This document shows positions 8,366-17,695 of a DNA stretch of 64,000 nt, piece by piece (the stretch's first letter is position 1; every line of letters starts with the position of its first letter). The stretch spans positions 186,001 to 250,000 of the forward strand of contig NZ_JAUSWV010000001.1 in NCBI RefSeq assembly GCF_030815485.1, read 5' to 3'. The notes beneath the pieces were generated by a model. The model was not told where the DNA came from and ran no database searches. It saw only the letters and a list, made by a program, of their open reading frames with translations. The stretch is from Streptomyces rishiriensis (GTDB taxonomy: Bacteria; Actinomycetota; Actinomycetes; Streptomycetales; Streptomycetaceae). The translations under genes and the position numbers were made by a program.

Positions 8366-9140
8366 ATGGATACGCATGCCGACCCCGAGCAGCCACGGCA
8401 CGACGCGATCGGTATCGGTCCGCCGATCCGACAGCTCTTCCGAGACGTCATCGCCGACCGCCTGCCGGGCCACAGTCCGCCTCAGGCGGCGATGTTGTTC
8501 GGCGCCGAGATCGCCCCCTGCTGGGACGACCGGAGCTTCCTCGGCGACTTCTACAACGAGATCCTCCACCAGGACACCTGCCAGCCCGCCACCGCTGACG
8601 GCCTCGTCCTGCTCGCGGCCCTCGCCGTCGACGAACGGATCCCCGCCCGACATCGATTCCAAACAGTCAACTTGCTGTTCAGGGCTGCCACCGTCGCCGA
8701 GCGTCACCTCGCCGAGACCTGGCCCGCCATCCCGCCACACGCCGATCTCGACAGCGAGGCGCGGGCCCGCAGCACGGTCCAGGACCGCACTCCAGCTCTA
8801 CTGACCCGCTGGTCGGCCGAATGCCCTGCGGTTGGCTGGCCCTCGCCAGCCTCGCCGTCGTCTTCCCGACGGCCCGCACCCTGCCCGCCCTGAGACCGCG
8901 CCTGCAGACCTTCACGAACCAGCACCCCAGGGCACCGACATCGGCGACTACGTGCGGTTCGTCCTCGTGCTGGCATCCCAGGACGAGGACCGAATTCTCG
9001 CGGTCACAGAAGAACTCACCGACGCCTACTGGACGGGAACCGTGCGTGGAGTGCCCACACGTGCACGAGCCCTCCACCTCCTCGGCCAGATGTTGACCAA
9101 GGTGGAAACCGGACTCACCCGGCCACGCGCCGGGCAGTGA
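8366..9140 (+). pseudogene. Frameshifted unknown helical protein
   Basis: Three overlapping frames join into one plausible protein of about 258 residues. Frame one runs from the ATG at 8366 (MDTHADPEQPRHDAIG) to about RWSAECPA near 8820. Frame two carries LALASLAVVFPTARTLPALR to about 8925. Frame three carries GTDIGDYVRFVLVLASQDED and ends LTRPRAGQ at 9140. Codon use stays Streptomyces-like through both shifts. The composition is helical, without signal peptide or known motif. Either two indels killed the gene or the assembly has two errors. Confidence 0.55.
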
Positions 9141-9439
9141 CGCCCACAGGCACGACGAGGCGACGCACCGCGCATCGCTCGCGCTGCAATGTCTCGTGAA
9201 CATTCACTGGCCTCAAGGTTCGCGGCTGCTGCCCAAACCGGCGGACAAAACGCTGCCCCTGGAAGTGAACGAAGCCAGGCGTGCGAGCGAGGGCGGGACC
9301 GCCCGCCTGGCCTCCTGTGCTGTCCGGGCAACCGCGATCGTCAGAACGCTCCGGCTCGAGCAGCGGTGTGGCGGAGGCGTTCACGAGCCCACTCCCCCGC
9401 ATCTTCGCTCGGCTGCAGATGCGGGGGTGCCTTGTGATG

Positions 9440-10216
9440 TTAGGGGCAGGTCTCTTCGAACTTGACGGCGGTGAATTCGACGGGCTGCCCGCTCAACGCC
9501 GCACCCGCAGACGGGTTCTGCGTGCAGACCTTCCAGTTCGACTCGACCAGCACCCACCGGCCATCCGGAAGGGCGTCCTTCACGGTGATGGACGTACCGG
9601 AGTCGAGCGCGGCACGAGCCGCCTTCGCCGACTTGCCGGCGAAGTTCGGCATCTTGCCGCCTTCTGCGACCAGGGGCTTTTGCTCTTTTGCCGGGCATGC
9701 CTCAGCCAGCTTTACGGCGCCGAAGTCCAGTTGTGTATTCGTGGGCTTGGTGGCGCCGGCCTTCACGTTCTGGCTGCACACCTTCCAGTTCCGGTCGAAT
9801 GCCTGCATCCGGTCCCGGCCGAGCGCGTCATGCGAGGTGAGCCTATAGAAGCCGGCCTCTTGTGCCGTGTCCTGGGCAGACTGCAGGCCCATCCCTGCGA
9901 AGTTGGGAACGGTCGCCTTCTTGTCCTCCTCAGGCACGACCTTGTTGCCGCTTGCCTGCTTCCCGTCTTCATCCGTGGCCGTCTTCGCCGTGGCGGTCTT
10001 CGTGACGGTGACAGTGGGCCGCGGCCCGGCTTCGCCGCTGGCGCTGGTCCTTTCCTGGTCGCTGCCGGAGGATCCGATCCCGACCCCGAGGAGAAAGATG
10101 ACTAGCGCCGCCGGGATGACGATCCGCTTGCGCGCCCACCCCGGCTTGCCGCCCGACTGTCCGGCCGGGGATCCGATGAACGGCGGCTGGACAGGCGGCG
10201 GCTGGTTGTACGACAT
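9440..10216 (-). CDS. Membrane-anchored protein with two PASTA-like repeats
   Basis: This 258-residue protein has a Pro/Gln-rich cytoplasmic head (MSYNQPPPVQPPF) and one membrane helix (IVIPAALVIFLLGVGIG, residues about 32-48). A Thr/Lys-rich linker and two repeats outside the cell follow. Each repeat opens with a PNFAG motif and ends with a conserved WKVC-Q-N and a final Cys (LAEACP, FEETCP). The spacing resembles PASTA domains, which bind cell-wall fragments or beta-lactams in kinases and PBPs. No kinase or transpeptidase is attached, so a wall-sensing or scaffold role is only inference. Paired cysteines in each repeat probably form disulfides. Confidence 0.75.
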   Translation of the reverse strand: MSYNQPPPVQPPFIGSPAGQSGGKPGWARKRIVIPAALVIFLLGVGIGSSGSDQERTSASGEAGPRPTVTVTKTATAKTATDEDGKQASGNKVVPEEDKKATVPNFAGMGLQSAQDTAQEAGFYRLTSHDALGRDRMQAFDRNWKVCSQNVKAGATKPTNTQLDFGAVKLAEACPAKEQKPLVAEGGKMPNFAGKSAKAARAALDSGTSITVKDALPDGRWVLVESNWKVCTQNPSAGAALSGQPVEFTAVKFEETCP

Positions 10217-10919
10217 GTGTCCCCCATAGATCAGTTAAGGCCAGATGACCGTAAGGGACGAGATGTGCCGTCAGGACCTTTCTGAGAGGGAAGTGATGCA
10301 ACTGTGACGGAAATATGAACATTGAACAACAGGGCTTTCGCCGCCACCCATAGTCGCTCGTCACCTTCCTTGGCTGTTACCGCCTTGGCAGGAAGGCAGC
10401 CGGTCCGTAGACGCCGCACGGGATGTGCGGTTCGCCCTGGTCCGAACTCTCCTGCCTCACGGACCCGGTGGCGTCCACCCTCCAGCGCATCAGCTGTCGC
10501 TCCGGGCTGGTGCCGCCTCAAGACGATGTGATCGCCTCACTCGAAGGAATCGCCCGCGAGTCCCGAGTCGTTGACGACAGGGTGCCGCTACAGCGATAGG
10601 GGCGCGTCGACGTACACGGGACAACCCTCATGGCGTCGCCACCGCTACACTCGGCCCCCGCCGTCTCGGCTCGCCCCACGACGACCAGTACTTCGACGCC
10701 GCCCGCAGACTAGACGTCGACCACCTCGTAGCCAACGACCAGGGACACCGACCTCGCTGATCTCGGTCTCAGGAAGCTCCAACCCCTCCCGAGCGATAGG
10801 GACCCGCGGACTGGCTGCCGGTCGAAGATTTCTGCTGCGAGTAGGCCACCACGTGAGCAGCGACCAAGCTGCGCTGCAGCTGTCGGCGGACCCGGCCGAA
10901 CGCGACACCCTGCCCCACC
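10217..10919. other. Decayed stretch without a supported gene
   Basis: No frame has convincing coding features. A short reading (QYFDAARRLDVDHLVANDQG, near 10689-10747) looks protein-like but stops soon after and has no start or ribosome site. The stretch leads into a transposase scrap at 10920. Confidence 0.5.
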
Positions 10920-11013
10920 CGGCTCTGGGAGAACGCGTGGGAGGAGTTCATGCCCTTCCTCCGATTCGACACCGAGATCCGCCGCAATCGTCTGCGCCAC
11001 CAACGCGATCGAG
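10920..11013 (+). pseudogene. Fragment of an IS256-family (mutator type) transposase
   Basis: The plus strand reads RLWENAWEEFMPFLRFDTEI. After a one-base shift it reads IVCATNAIE. This is the conserved C-terminal block of IS256-type transposases (LWENAW-EF-PFL-FD-EIRRIVCTTNAIES). Only about 94 bp remain and the catalytic core is absent, so this is the trace of a lost insertion. Confidence 0.7.
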
Positions 11014-11651
11014 GAAGGCGGCCTGACCCTTACCCGGTTCATCGTGGAAGCCGCGGCCGGTGAGCGGGTCCCGTTCCAGCGGGGCGGCCACCGCGGTTAG
11101 CTCCCCGCTCAGCAATGGCAGCAGTACCTCGAGGCGAACGGGCCCGCACTGGACGAGAGGGAGCGCCAGCCATCCGTACGACAGGGGGACCGGCGCGACA
11201 GGTGCACCGAGGACCGTCCGGCTTCAGAGGTGCGGGCTGAACCGAAGCAGAGACGTGGCAGCCGCGCGATCGTCCTTGAGTCCCGCCCCCGGGAAACCGA
11301 GACCGCCAGGGTTCCGGTCGACGCGTCGGGTCAAGCGATCCCACTCTGCCGCTTCGGCTGCGGTCAGCCCGCAAGCCTTCAAGGACCCGAAGGGCTACCC
11401 GAACACTTCTCGTGCCGCAGGAAGCATGAGGCGTGATCTATCGGCCACCGCTGACCGCCCTCGCTGCGTCACCTGATGCCAGAGCCCCCTGCCCCGTTCG
11501 GGTGGCGGGATGTCATGTTTCCGCCTGACATGTCAGTCTCCGGTGCCACAGGACGACGCCTACCGATCCTCGGCGCGAGGCTGAATACAAGGTCCGCGAG
11601 AGGAGCGGTGCGGGCGGCCACCCGGACAGGTGGCCGCCTGCCCGCGCGCTG
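11014..11651. other. Decayed stretch without a supported gene
   Basis: The short frames show no known domain. One reading on the plus strand (YLEANGPALDERERQPSVRQ, near 11130) is protein-like but isolated. I see no strong repeats. Confidence 0.45.
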
Positions 11652-11858
11652 TCACAAGCTGAGGTAGAAGCGCACGGTCGTGCCGTCGTCGCCGGTGTGC
11701 ACGCGCACCAGGTCGGCCACGTAGTGGGCCAGCATCAGGCCCCGGCCGCCCAGCTGGCCGCGCTCCGGCGGGCGGCGGCCGGCCAGCGGATCGGCCAGCC
11801 GGCCCGTATCGCGGACCCCACACACCAGCTGCCCCTGCGCGGCCGCCGGGCAGCACAC
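11652..11858 (-). pseudogene. C-terminal fragment of an RsbW-like anti-sigma factor / HATPase
   Basis: The minus strand ends with LVCGVRDTGRLADPLAGRRP, then GGRGLMLAHYVADLVRVHTG and TTVRFYLSL. These match the G1/G2 boxes and C-terminus of the histidine-kinase-like ATPase domain in Streptomyces anti-sigma regulators (D-x-G and GGRGL motifs). The first two thirds of the domain, including the N-box, are missing. The upstream sequence belongs to the opposite-strand region before the YdcF-like gene. Deletion has inactivated it. Confidence 0.7.
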
Positions 11859-12017
11859 GGGCACGACATGCCGGTCCCGCCGAACGCACCACCGCCGCCC
11901 GCGTTCGGCGCACCACAGCAGGTCTGGGAGGATGGCCGGCAACCGTCCGTACCGGGTCGAGAACCTGCGGGCGGCGAGAGGCGGGCGGGTACGGGCAGCG
12001 GGCGGGAGAGCACAGCG

Positions 12018-13025
12018 GTGCGGCACATGCCGGAGTACCCGGAGTACCTCGCCGCGGTCGTGTTCGCCGCGGGCGGCGTCGTCAACGCCCTGCTGGCACC
12101 GCACCGGTTCTCCACCGCCGTCCTGTTCTGCCTCGCGGTGACCTCTGCCGGACTCGCCGTGGCCAGTCGAAGTGCGGCAGCCCACCCGACCATCGCCACC
12201 GTCCTCGCCATCGCCGCCCTGCTCCTGGCGCTCGCGCTGGGCCTGCTGCTGCTGGTCGACGGCGTCCTCCTGGTCCAGCGCTACGGACCGCAGGCAGCCC
12301 TGCTGGCGACCGGGGCCGCCGGCTGCGCGGTGCTGGCGGTGCTCGGCCTCGACGCGGTCTTCCACGCGATCGGCGGCGAGACGTTCGGTGCCCTCGTGGT
12401 CGCGGTGAACGCGGCTGCGGGATACCTCACTCTGCTCTTCCTCGTCTTCGCCGGCTACGTGTTCGTCCGGGGCCGTAGCACCCCCCTACCGGAAACCACC
12501 CATGTCGTCGTCCTGGGCGCCGGGCTCGACGGCGACCGGCCCGGCCCGCTGCTGACCCGCAGGCTGGAGTGCGCCCTCGCGATCGAGGCCGCCCGCACAC
12601 CGGGCATGCCTCGTGTGGTGTTCGTCGTCTCGGGCGGCCAAGGCGACGACGAGGTCCGCTCCGAGGCGGACGCGATGGCCGACTATCTGCGCGGACGCGG
12701 AGTTTCCGCCGACCGGATCGTGCGGGAAGACCGCTCCGTCAACACCGGGCAGAACCTCCGCTTCAGCGCGGCCCTCGTGGACGGCACCACTCACGGCCAC
12801 CGTGCCACGGTGGTCACCAGCGGCTTCCACGTCTACCGCACGACTTTGCTGGCCCGCCGCGTCGGCGTGCCCGTGCACGTCGTGGGCGCGCCGACCTCCC
12901 CCGCCTACTGGGTGGCCGCGACACTGCGCGAATTCGCCGCCATCCTGTGGCTGGACCGCCTCCCCCTGGTCGGACTCAGCCTGCTGCTGGCAGTGCCGGT
13001 GGCGACGGCAGTCTTCGAGCACTGA
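12018..13025 (+). CDS. YdcF-like (DUF218) membrane protein
   Basis: The 335-residue protein has about five hydrophobic helices in its first half (from VVFAAGGVVNALL to LLFLVFAGYVFVRG). A cytoplasmic or surface DUF218 domain follows, opening VVVLGAGLDGDRPGPLLTRR and holding VVFVVSGGQGDDEVRSEADAM, RIVREDRSVNTGQNLRFS, VTSGFHVYRT and a final helix. The motif order VLGAG, SGG, E-D-S-NT-N and TS-FH is that of the ElyC/SanA/YdcF family, tied to envelope processes. I chose the GTG at 12018, seven bases after GGGAGAG; an ATG at 12027 is the alternative. Its promoter region overlaps the dead anti-sigma fragment on the other strand. Confidence 0.85.
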   Translation: MRHMPEYPEYLAAVVFAAGGVVNALLAPHRFSTAVLFCLAVTSAGLAVASRSAAAHPTIATVLAIAALLLALALGLLLLVDGVLLVQRYGPQAALLATGAAGCAVLAVLGLDAVFHAIGGETFGALVVAVNAAAGYLTLLFLVFAGYVFVRGRSTPLPETTHVVVLGAGLDGDRPGPLLTRRLECALAIEAARTPGMPRVVFVVSGGQGDDEVRSEADAMADYLRGRGVSADRIVREDRSVNTGQNLRFSAALVDGTTHGHRATVVTSGFHVYRTTLLARRVGVPVHVVGAPTSPAYWVAATLREFAAILWLDRLPLVGLSLLLAVPVATAVFEH

Positions 13026-13133
13026 AGCGCCCGCGCCCCGGTCAGGCGCTGGCCCAGTAGTTCGCCGCCGTCGAGGTCCGTCCGCTGCCAGCGTGAGTGC
13101 TACGTCCGCGCTGCTGTCCGGAATACTCGGTCC

Positions 13134-13640
13134 ATGCCGCTCATCCGTGACATCGCCCAGGCCGACTACTCGGTGGTGGAGGAGTTGCTTAACTCGAACG
13201 ATCTGGGAGATGGCAGATTTTACGACCCCGAGGGCTTGGACGTCATTGTGGCCGAACTCCACGGATCCGTCGTCGGGGTCGCCGAGTTCCAGATTCACTG
13301 CGACTTCGGACACGATGAAGGCCGGGAGGCTCATCCTGGCGAGCAGACGTTCGTCTTGACCATGGCCGTCGCTGATACCGATCGTCGCAGCGGGGTCGGC
13401 CGAGCGCTTCTCACCGAGATCGCCCGCCGGGCCCAGGAAGCCGGCCACACATTCCTGGCCCTGGCCCCCCAGGACGGCGACGATGCGACCAGCCGACAGG
13501 CCTTCTTCCAGGCGTGCGGGCTCACGCTCTACGGATCCGACAAACCAGGTGCGGCATGGGGCTGCCCGGTCTCAAAAATCCTCGATGCGGACGCGACCAA
13601 CTCCCGACCTCTCCCCCACCAGACGTCGCCGTCGCATTGA
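13134..13640 (+). CDS. GNAT-family N-acetyltransferase
   Basis: The 168-residue protein has the GNAT fold: an N-terminal strand-helix (IRDIAQADYSVVEELLN), a central beta hairpin (VIVAELHGSVVGVAEFQIH), and the acetyl-CoA pyrophosphate loop in VLTMAVADTDRRSGVGRALL (RSGVGRALL is the R/Q-x-x-G-x-G/A motif A). A C-terminal part follows (AFFQACGLTLYG). The substrate cannot be read from sequence. It transfers acetyl from acetyl-CoA to an amine in the cytoplasm. It stands alone, in the same direction as the YdcF-like gene about 110 bp upstream. The last 15 residues look like an unstructured tail. Confidence 0.85.
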   Translation: MPLIRDIAQADYSVVEELLNSNDLGDGRFYDPEGLDVIVAELHGSVVGVAEFQIHCDFGHDEGREAHPGEQTFVLTMAVADTDRRSGVGRALLTEIARRAQEAGHTFLALAPQDGDDATSRQAFFQACGLTLYGSDKPGAAWGCPVSKILDADATNSRPLPHQTSPSH

Positions 13641-14061
13641 CGCTGGCACGGGCGCGGCGGCTCCGCCGACGCACAACCGGCTGAGCGCCCGCCCCGATTC
13701 CCTCGCCCGCCGCCCGGGACCTGTCCCACCCACCCACTTCTCTTTCCTCCTGCTGTGGGCGTGGACTCGGGGGCGTAGAGGGGATGTCGGCTCCCGACCG
13801 CGGCCTAACCAGCGTGGTGACCGGTGATCACCCTGACGGTTTCCGCGACGGTCGGACTGGCTCTGCATGCAGTCGCAGTTCCCGCCATCCGGATCCAGAT
13901 CCGCCGGTGAATCCCGGATGGCCGCAGTCCACGGACTGCGGCCATCCGGCCGTTCCCCTACCCGCCCAAGCGCAGAGCGCGCTGCCCAGATCATGGCTTA
14001 GCCGCCTGGCCAATGCCCTCTGGGACACGGGCCAAGCGGCGGGTCGGGTGGTTCGAAGGGT
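13641..14061. other. Intergenic stretch between convergent genes
   Basis: No gene is supported. It holds the perfect 36-bp palindrome listed separately (13914-13949) and separates the GNAT gene from copA, whose 3-prime ends face each other. Confidence 0.6.
13914..13949. terminator. Perfect 17-bp stem palindrome, probable two-way terminator
   Basis: CCGGATGGCCGCAGTCC is followed by AC and then by its exact reverse complement. It lies about 110 bp past the copA stop and 270 bp past the GNAT stop, between converging genes. No T tract follows, which is common for Streptomyces terminators. The perfect symmetry would also suit a protein-binding site. Confidence 0.55.
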
Positions 14062-16350
14062 CTACTTGAAGGACCGCAGACGCAGGCTGTTGGTGACGAC
14101 GAAAACCGACGAGAACGCCATCGCGGCACCGGCGATCATCGGGTTGAGCATGCCGGCGGCGGCGAGCGGCAGGGCCACGACGTTGTACCCGAAGGCCCAG
14201 AAGAGGTTGCCCTTGATGGTGGCCAGGGTCTTGCGGGACAGACGGATAGCGTCCGCCGCCACCCGCAGGTCGCCCCTTACGAGGGTCAGGTCGCCCGCTT
14301 CGATCGCCGCGTCCGTGCCGGTCCCCATGGCCAGGCCCAGGTCGGCGGTGGCGAGGGCGGCCGCGTCGTTGACGCCGTCGCCGACCATGGCGACCGTCCG
14401 GCCCTCGGCCTGCAGCCGCTTGACGACGTCGACCTTGTCTTGAGGCAGGACCTCGGCGATGACTTCGTCGATGCCGACGGCGCGGGCGACCGACTCGGCT
14501 ACGCGTTGGTTGTCGCCGGTCAGCAGAACCGGCTTCAGACCCAGTCGGCGCAGCTGGGTCACCGCCTCGGCACTGGTCTCCTTCACTGCGTCGGCGACGG
14601 TGAGGACACCGCGCGCCTCGCCGTCCCAGGCGACGGCGACGGCCGTACGCCCCTCGGCCTCCGCCGCGGCCTTAGCTTCGGCCAGTTCACGGGGCAGCTC
14701 GATGATCCACTCCTTGAGGAGCTTCTCGCGGCCGACGAGTACGGCGTGCCCGTCGACGACGCCCTGGACGCCGAGTCCGGCGATGTTCTCGAAGTTCTCC
14801 GGCACGGGCAGGCTTCCTGCCTGCTGTACGGCGCCGGCCGCGATGGCCTGGGCGATCGGGTGCTCGGAGGCGTACTCGAGCGCGCCCGCCAGACGCAGCA
14901 GGTCGTCTCTTTCTACGCCCGGTGCGGTGAACACGTCCTGCATCTGCATCCGTCCGGTGGTGACCGTGCCGGTCTTGTCGAGGACGACCGTGTCGACGCG
15001 GCGCGTGGACTCCAGCACCTCGGGGCCCTTGATGAGGATGCCGAGCTGGGCGCCCCGCCCCGTGCCGACCATGAGGGCGGTGGGTGTGGCGAGCCCGAGC
15101 GCGCACGGGCAGGCGATGATCAGGACGGCCACGGCGGCCGTGAAGGCGGCGGCCACGTCACCAGTGACGGCCAGCCAGCCCCCGAGAGTGGCGGCGGCGA
15201 TCAGCAGGACCGCGGGGACGAAGATTCCGGAGATCCGGTCGGCGAGGCGCTGCACATCGGTCTTGCCGTTCTGGGCGTCCTCGACGAGCCTCGCCATCCG
15301 CGCGAGCTGGGTGTCGGCACCGACGCGTGTGGCCTCGACGACGAGCCGCCCGCCGACGTTGACGGTCGCACCGGTCACGGCGTCCCCGACGCCCACGTCG
15401 ACCGGGACGGACTCGCCGGTCAGCATGGAGGCGTCCACCGCCGACGCGCCCTCGACGACGGTCCCGTCGGTCGCGATCTTCTCGCCCGGCCGTACGACGA
15501 AGCGGTCGCCGATAGCCAACTGCGCGACGGGGATGCTTACCTCCTTGCCGCCCCGCAGTACCGTCACGTCTTTCGCGCCCAGTTCCAGCAACGCCCGCAG
15601 CGCCGCACCCGCCTTGCGCTTCGACTTCGCCTCCATGAAGCGTCCGGCGAGGATGAAGCTGGTCACCCCGGCCGCGGCCTCCAGGTAGACGGAGGAGGAG
15701 CCGTCCGAACGGGAGATGGTGAATTCGAAGCCGTGCCGCATGCCCGGCATGCCGGCGTGGCCGAAGAGCAGCGCCCACAGCGACCAGCCCAGGGCGGCAA
15801 GCGTGCCGATGGACACGAGCGTGTCCATGGTCGCGGCTCCGTGCCGGGCGTTCGTCCACGCGGCCCGGTGGAACGGATAGGCGCCCCAGACGACGACCGG
15901 AGCGGCGAGCGTCAGCGACAGCCACTGCCAGTTGTCGAACTGCAAGGCCGGGACCATCGCCATCAGAACGACGGGAACTGAGAGCACGAGCGACACGGAC
16001 AGGCGCTTGCGCAGGGAGAGCAGTTCCCGGTCCGCGGCGGGCGGCCCTGCCCGGACCTCGCCTTCCTCGCCGGCCGGCGGAGTTGAGGGCGGCGGCTCGG
16101 CCGTATAGCCGGTCTTCTCGACGGTGGCGATGAGGTCGGCGATCTCAGTCCCGCCCCCGTACGCGACCTTCGCCTTCTTCGTGGCGAAGTTGACGGTCGC
16201 CGTCACCCCGTCCATACGGTTGAGCTTCTTCTCGATGCGGGCCGCGCACGAGGCGCAGGTCATGCCACCTATGGAGAGCTCGGCCTCGGAGGCGGGCGCC
16301 GGCTGGGGCGCCTGACGGGGACGTGTCTTCTCGGGAACCGTGCTGGTCAT
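14062..16350 (-). CDS. copA: Copper-exporting P1B-type ATPase
   Basis: The 762-residue membrane pump exports Cu(I) using ATP. It has one N-terminal metal-binding domain with GMTCASC (residues about 28-34). The actuator loop carries [10 protein letters not shown]. The channel motif is [17 protein letters not shown]. The phosphorylation site is DKTGTVTTG, and the hinge is [16 protein letters not shown]. About eight membrane helices are visible, and a nearly C-terminal helix carries the family [16 protein letters not shown] sequence with its MxxSS. All catalytic residues are intact. The ATG at 16350 follows AGGAGA. It lies downstream of copZ in the same direction with a hairpin between, and a CsoR-type site precedes copZ, so induction by copper is expected. 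Confidence 0.96.
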   Translation of the reverse strand: MTSTVPEKTRPRQAPQPAPASEAELSIGGMTCASCAARIEKKLNRMDGVTATVNFATKKAKVAYGGGTEIADLIATVEKTGYTAEPPPSTPPAGEEGEVRAGPPAADRELLSLRKRLSVSLVLSVPVVLMAMVPALQFDNWQWLSLTLAAPVVVWGAYPFHRAAWTNARHGAATMDTLVSIGTLAALGWSLWALLFGHAGMPGMRHGFEFTISRSDGSSSVYLEAAAGVTSFILAGRFMEAKSKRKAGAALRALLELGAKDVTVLRGGKEVSIPVAQLAIGDRFVVRPGEKIATDGTVVEGASAVDASMLTGESVPVDVGVGDAVTGATVNVGGRLVVEATRVGADTQLARMARLVEDAQNGKTDVQRLADRISGIFVPAVLLIAAATLGGWLAVTGDVAAAFTAAVAVLIIACPCALGLATPTALMVGTGRGAQLGILIKGPEVLESTRRVDTVVLDKTGTVTTGRMQMQDVFTAPGVERDDLLRLAGALEYASEHPIAQAIAAGAVQQAGSLPVPENFENIAGLGVQGVVDGHAVLVGREKLLKEWIIELPRELAEAKAAAEAEGRTAVAVAWDGEARGVLTVADAVKETSAEAVTQLRRLGLKPVLLTGDNQRVAESVARAVGIDEVIAEVLPQDKVDVVKRLQAEGRTVAMVGDGVNDAAALATADLGLAMGTGTDAAIEAGDLTLVRGDLRVAADAIRLSRKTLATIKGNLFWAFGYNVVALPLAAAGMLNPMIAGAAMAFSSVFVVTNSLRLRSFK

Positions 16351-16431
16351 GGAGATTCTCCTGGGGAAGGCCGGGACGTACGGCGTCCGTATCAGCGGAG
16401 CGGCACGTCCCGGCTGAGAGGAAAACGCGTG

Positions 16432-16454
16432 GTCCGGGGCTTGTGGCCCCGGAC
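16432..16454 (-). terminator. Hairpin between copZ and copA
   Basis: GTCCGGGGC and GCCCCGGAC form a perfect 9-bp stem with a 5-base loop, four bases after the copZ stop. It would partly end or protect the copZ transcript and may set copZ expression above that of copA. Confidence 0.65.
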
Positions 16455-16458
16455 GGGC

Positions 16459-16755
16459 TCACGCCGCGCCGACGAGCTCGTAGCCCGCCTCGTCGACAGC
16501 GGCGCGGACGGCCTCCTGGTCGAGCGGAGCGGCAGAGGTAACCGTGACCTCACCGGTCTTGGCGACGGCCGTGACCGCGGTGACGCCGTCCAGCTCGGAT
16601 ATCTCCTGCGAGACCGCGCCCTCGCAGTGCCCGCAGGTCATGCCGGACACCTTGTAGACGGTGGTGACAGCGCCGGCCTGGGTGTCGGTTGCCGCGCTGG
16701 AGTGGCACGAACCGTCGGTGGAGCAGCAGGAGCCGGAGTTCTTCTGGTCGCTCAT
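16459..16755 (-). CDS. copZ: Copper chaperone, heavy-metal-associated domain protein
   Basis: This 98-residue cytoplasmic protein binds Cu(I) and hands it to CopA or the regulator. The core is a ferredoxin-like HMA domain (VYKVSGMTCGHCEGAVSQEI, then TAVAKTGEVTVTSAAPL and VRAAVDEAGYELVG). The GMTCGHC motif supplies the two metal cysteines. It has an N-terminal extension of about 27 residues with CC, C and H (GSCCSTDGSCHSS), an extra possible metal-binding tail not present in the shortest CopZ proteins. The ATG at 16755 has a GAGGA site. It is the first gene after a CsoR-like operator. Confidence 0.93.
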   Translation of the reverse strand: MSDQKNSGSCCSTDGSCHSSAATDTQAGAVTTVYKVSGMTCGHCEGAVSQEISELDGVTAVTAVAKTGEVTVTSAAPLDQEAVRAAVDEAGYELVGAA

Positions 16756-16836
16756 GACTATTCATCCTCGGAAGTCGATGCGTGGACGACGCGTTTGGGG
16801 GAGCTCATCCCCGCTCCTCCCGAACGCATCAACAAT

Positions 16837-16853
16837 ATACCCCCCGGGGGTAT
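16837..16853 (-). promoter_or_regulatory. CsoR-type copper operator before copZ
   Basis: ATACCCCCCGGGGGTAT is a 17-bp near-palindrome in the TA-rich/G-C tract form bound by copper-sensing CsoR repressors. It lies about 80 bp upstream of copZ, so it should release copZ-copA when copper is high. CsoR itself is not encoded in the window. A related site is at 21049-21065. Confidence 0.8.
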
Positions 16854-17112
16854 TTCCGGGCTGCGGGTGTGCCCATGATTTGCCCGACGCCAGCACGTGC
16901 TACTGAGCGCGGCCGACCGCCCTGACCTCGACCAGGACCGACGGATACAAGATGTCTTGGACCCGGCCGAGTCCGGTCCAACCCCCGAACGGACGACGGC
17001 CCGTCCTTCCAGCCCGCCCCAGTCGCTGCCCGCCGACGTACCGCGCAGAGTGGGGAAGGGTGCAGCCGGACCGAAGGATCACGGGCTGCCGAGAGCAAGG
17101 AGCGAGCAGCGC

Positions 17113-17692
17113 ATGACCACCCAGGAAGTAATGGCGGACCACTTCCCCACCGCCGAAGAGGCCCAGATCGCCGCCTCGAGGTGGGCGCCTGGCCAGATCA
17201 TCGACAGCGAGGAGCTCGGGCTGCGCCTGAGCCGGATGATGGCGGCGGAACTGCCCGCTGGACCGGCCGGGTTCTTCCCCATGCCCACCCCACCCGGCTC
17301 TGTCATGCCTTCCGGGCCGGCGAGGGTGGGAGAAGCCGCGCTGGCCATGGCCGCAGGCACGCAGTCCATGCCGGCGGCGATGCCAGTGGAGCGGCCGTTC
17401 CCTGATCACCCAGCTCGTGCGGGCATCGCAGCGGATCCGCAAGGATCACCGGCAGCTGACCGACACCGAGCAGGACCTGTTCAACGACGCCCTGCGACAG
17501 GCCCGTGGCCCTCAGGAGTACAAGGAACTCGTGGACTCCCACAAGGACATGAGCCATCGACACCACGGAACCATGCCCAGGATGCCGTCGGAGTCCATCC
17601 AGCGTTTCCTGCCCTGGCACCGCGCCTACGGCCTCAAGTTCGAGGACCTGCTGCGCACCGTCCACCCCGCCGTCACGGTTCCCTACTGGGAC
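17113..17692 (+). pseudogene. Tyrosinase, N-terminal part (frameshifted and interrupted)
   Basis: Tyrosinases are two-copper enzymes that oxidise phenols to quinones. The frame from about 17402 reads LITQLVRASQRIRKDHRQLT, then YKELVDSHKDMSHRHHG, then FLPWHRAYGLKFEDLLR and VPYWD. This holds the CuA histidines (the HRHHG cluster and the PWHR histidine). A second open frame from the ATG at 17113 (MTTQEVMADHFPTAEEAQ) probably supplied the N-terminus and needs one frameshift near 17395. At 17693 the frame meets TAA and the IS5-type element begins. The other half is at 18584-19043. No melC1-type cofactor gene is seen. Confidence 0.8.
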
Positions 17693-17695
17693 TAA

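Noticed and set aside
14440..15981. Long frame opposite copA
   Set aside because: It is the antisense of copA; the copA motifs are complete on the minus strand.
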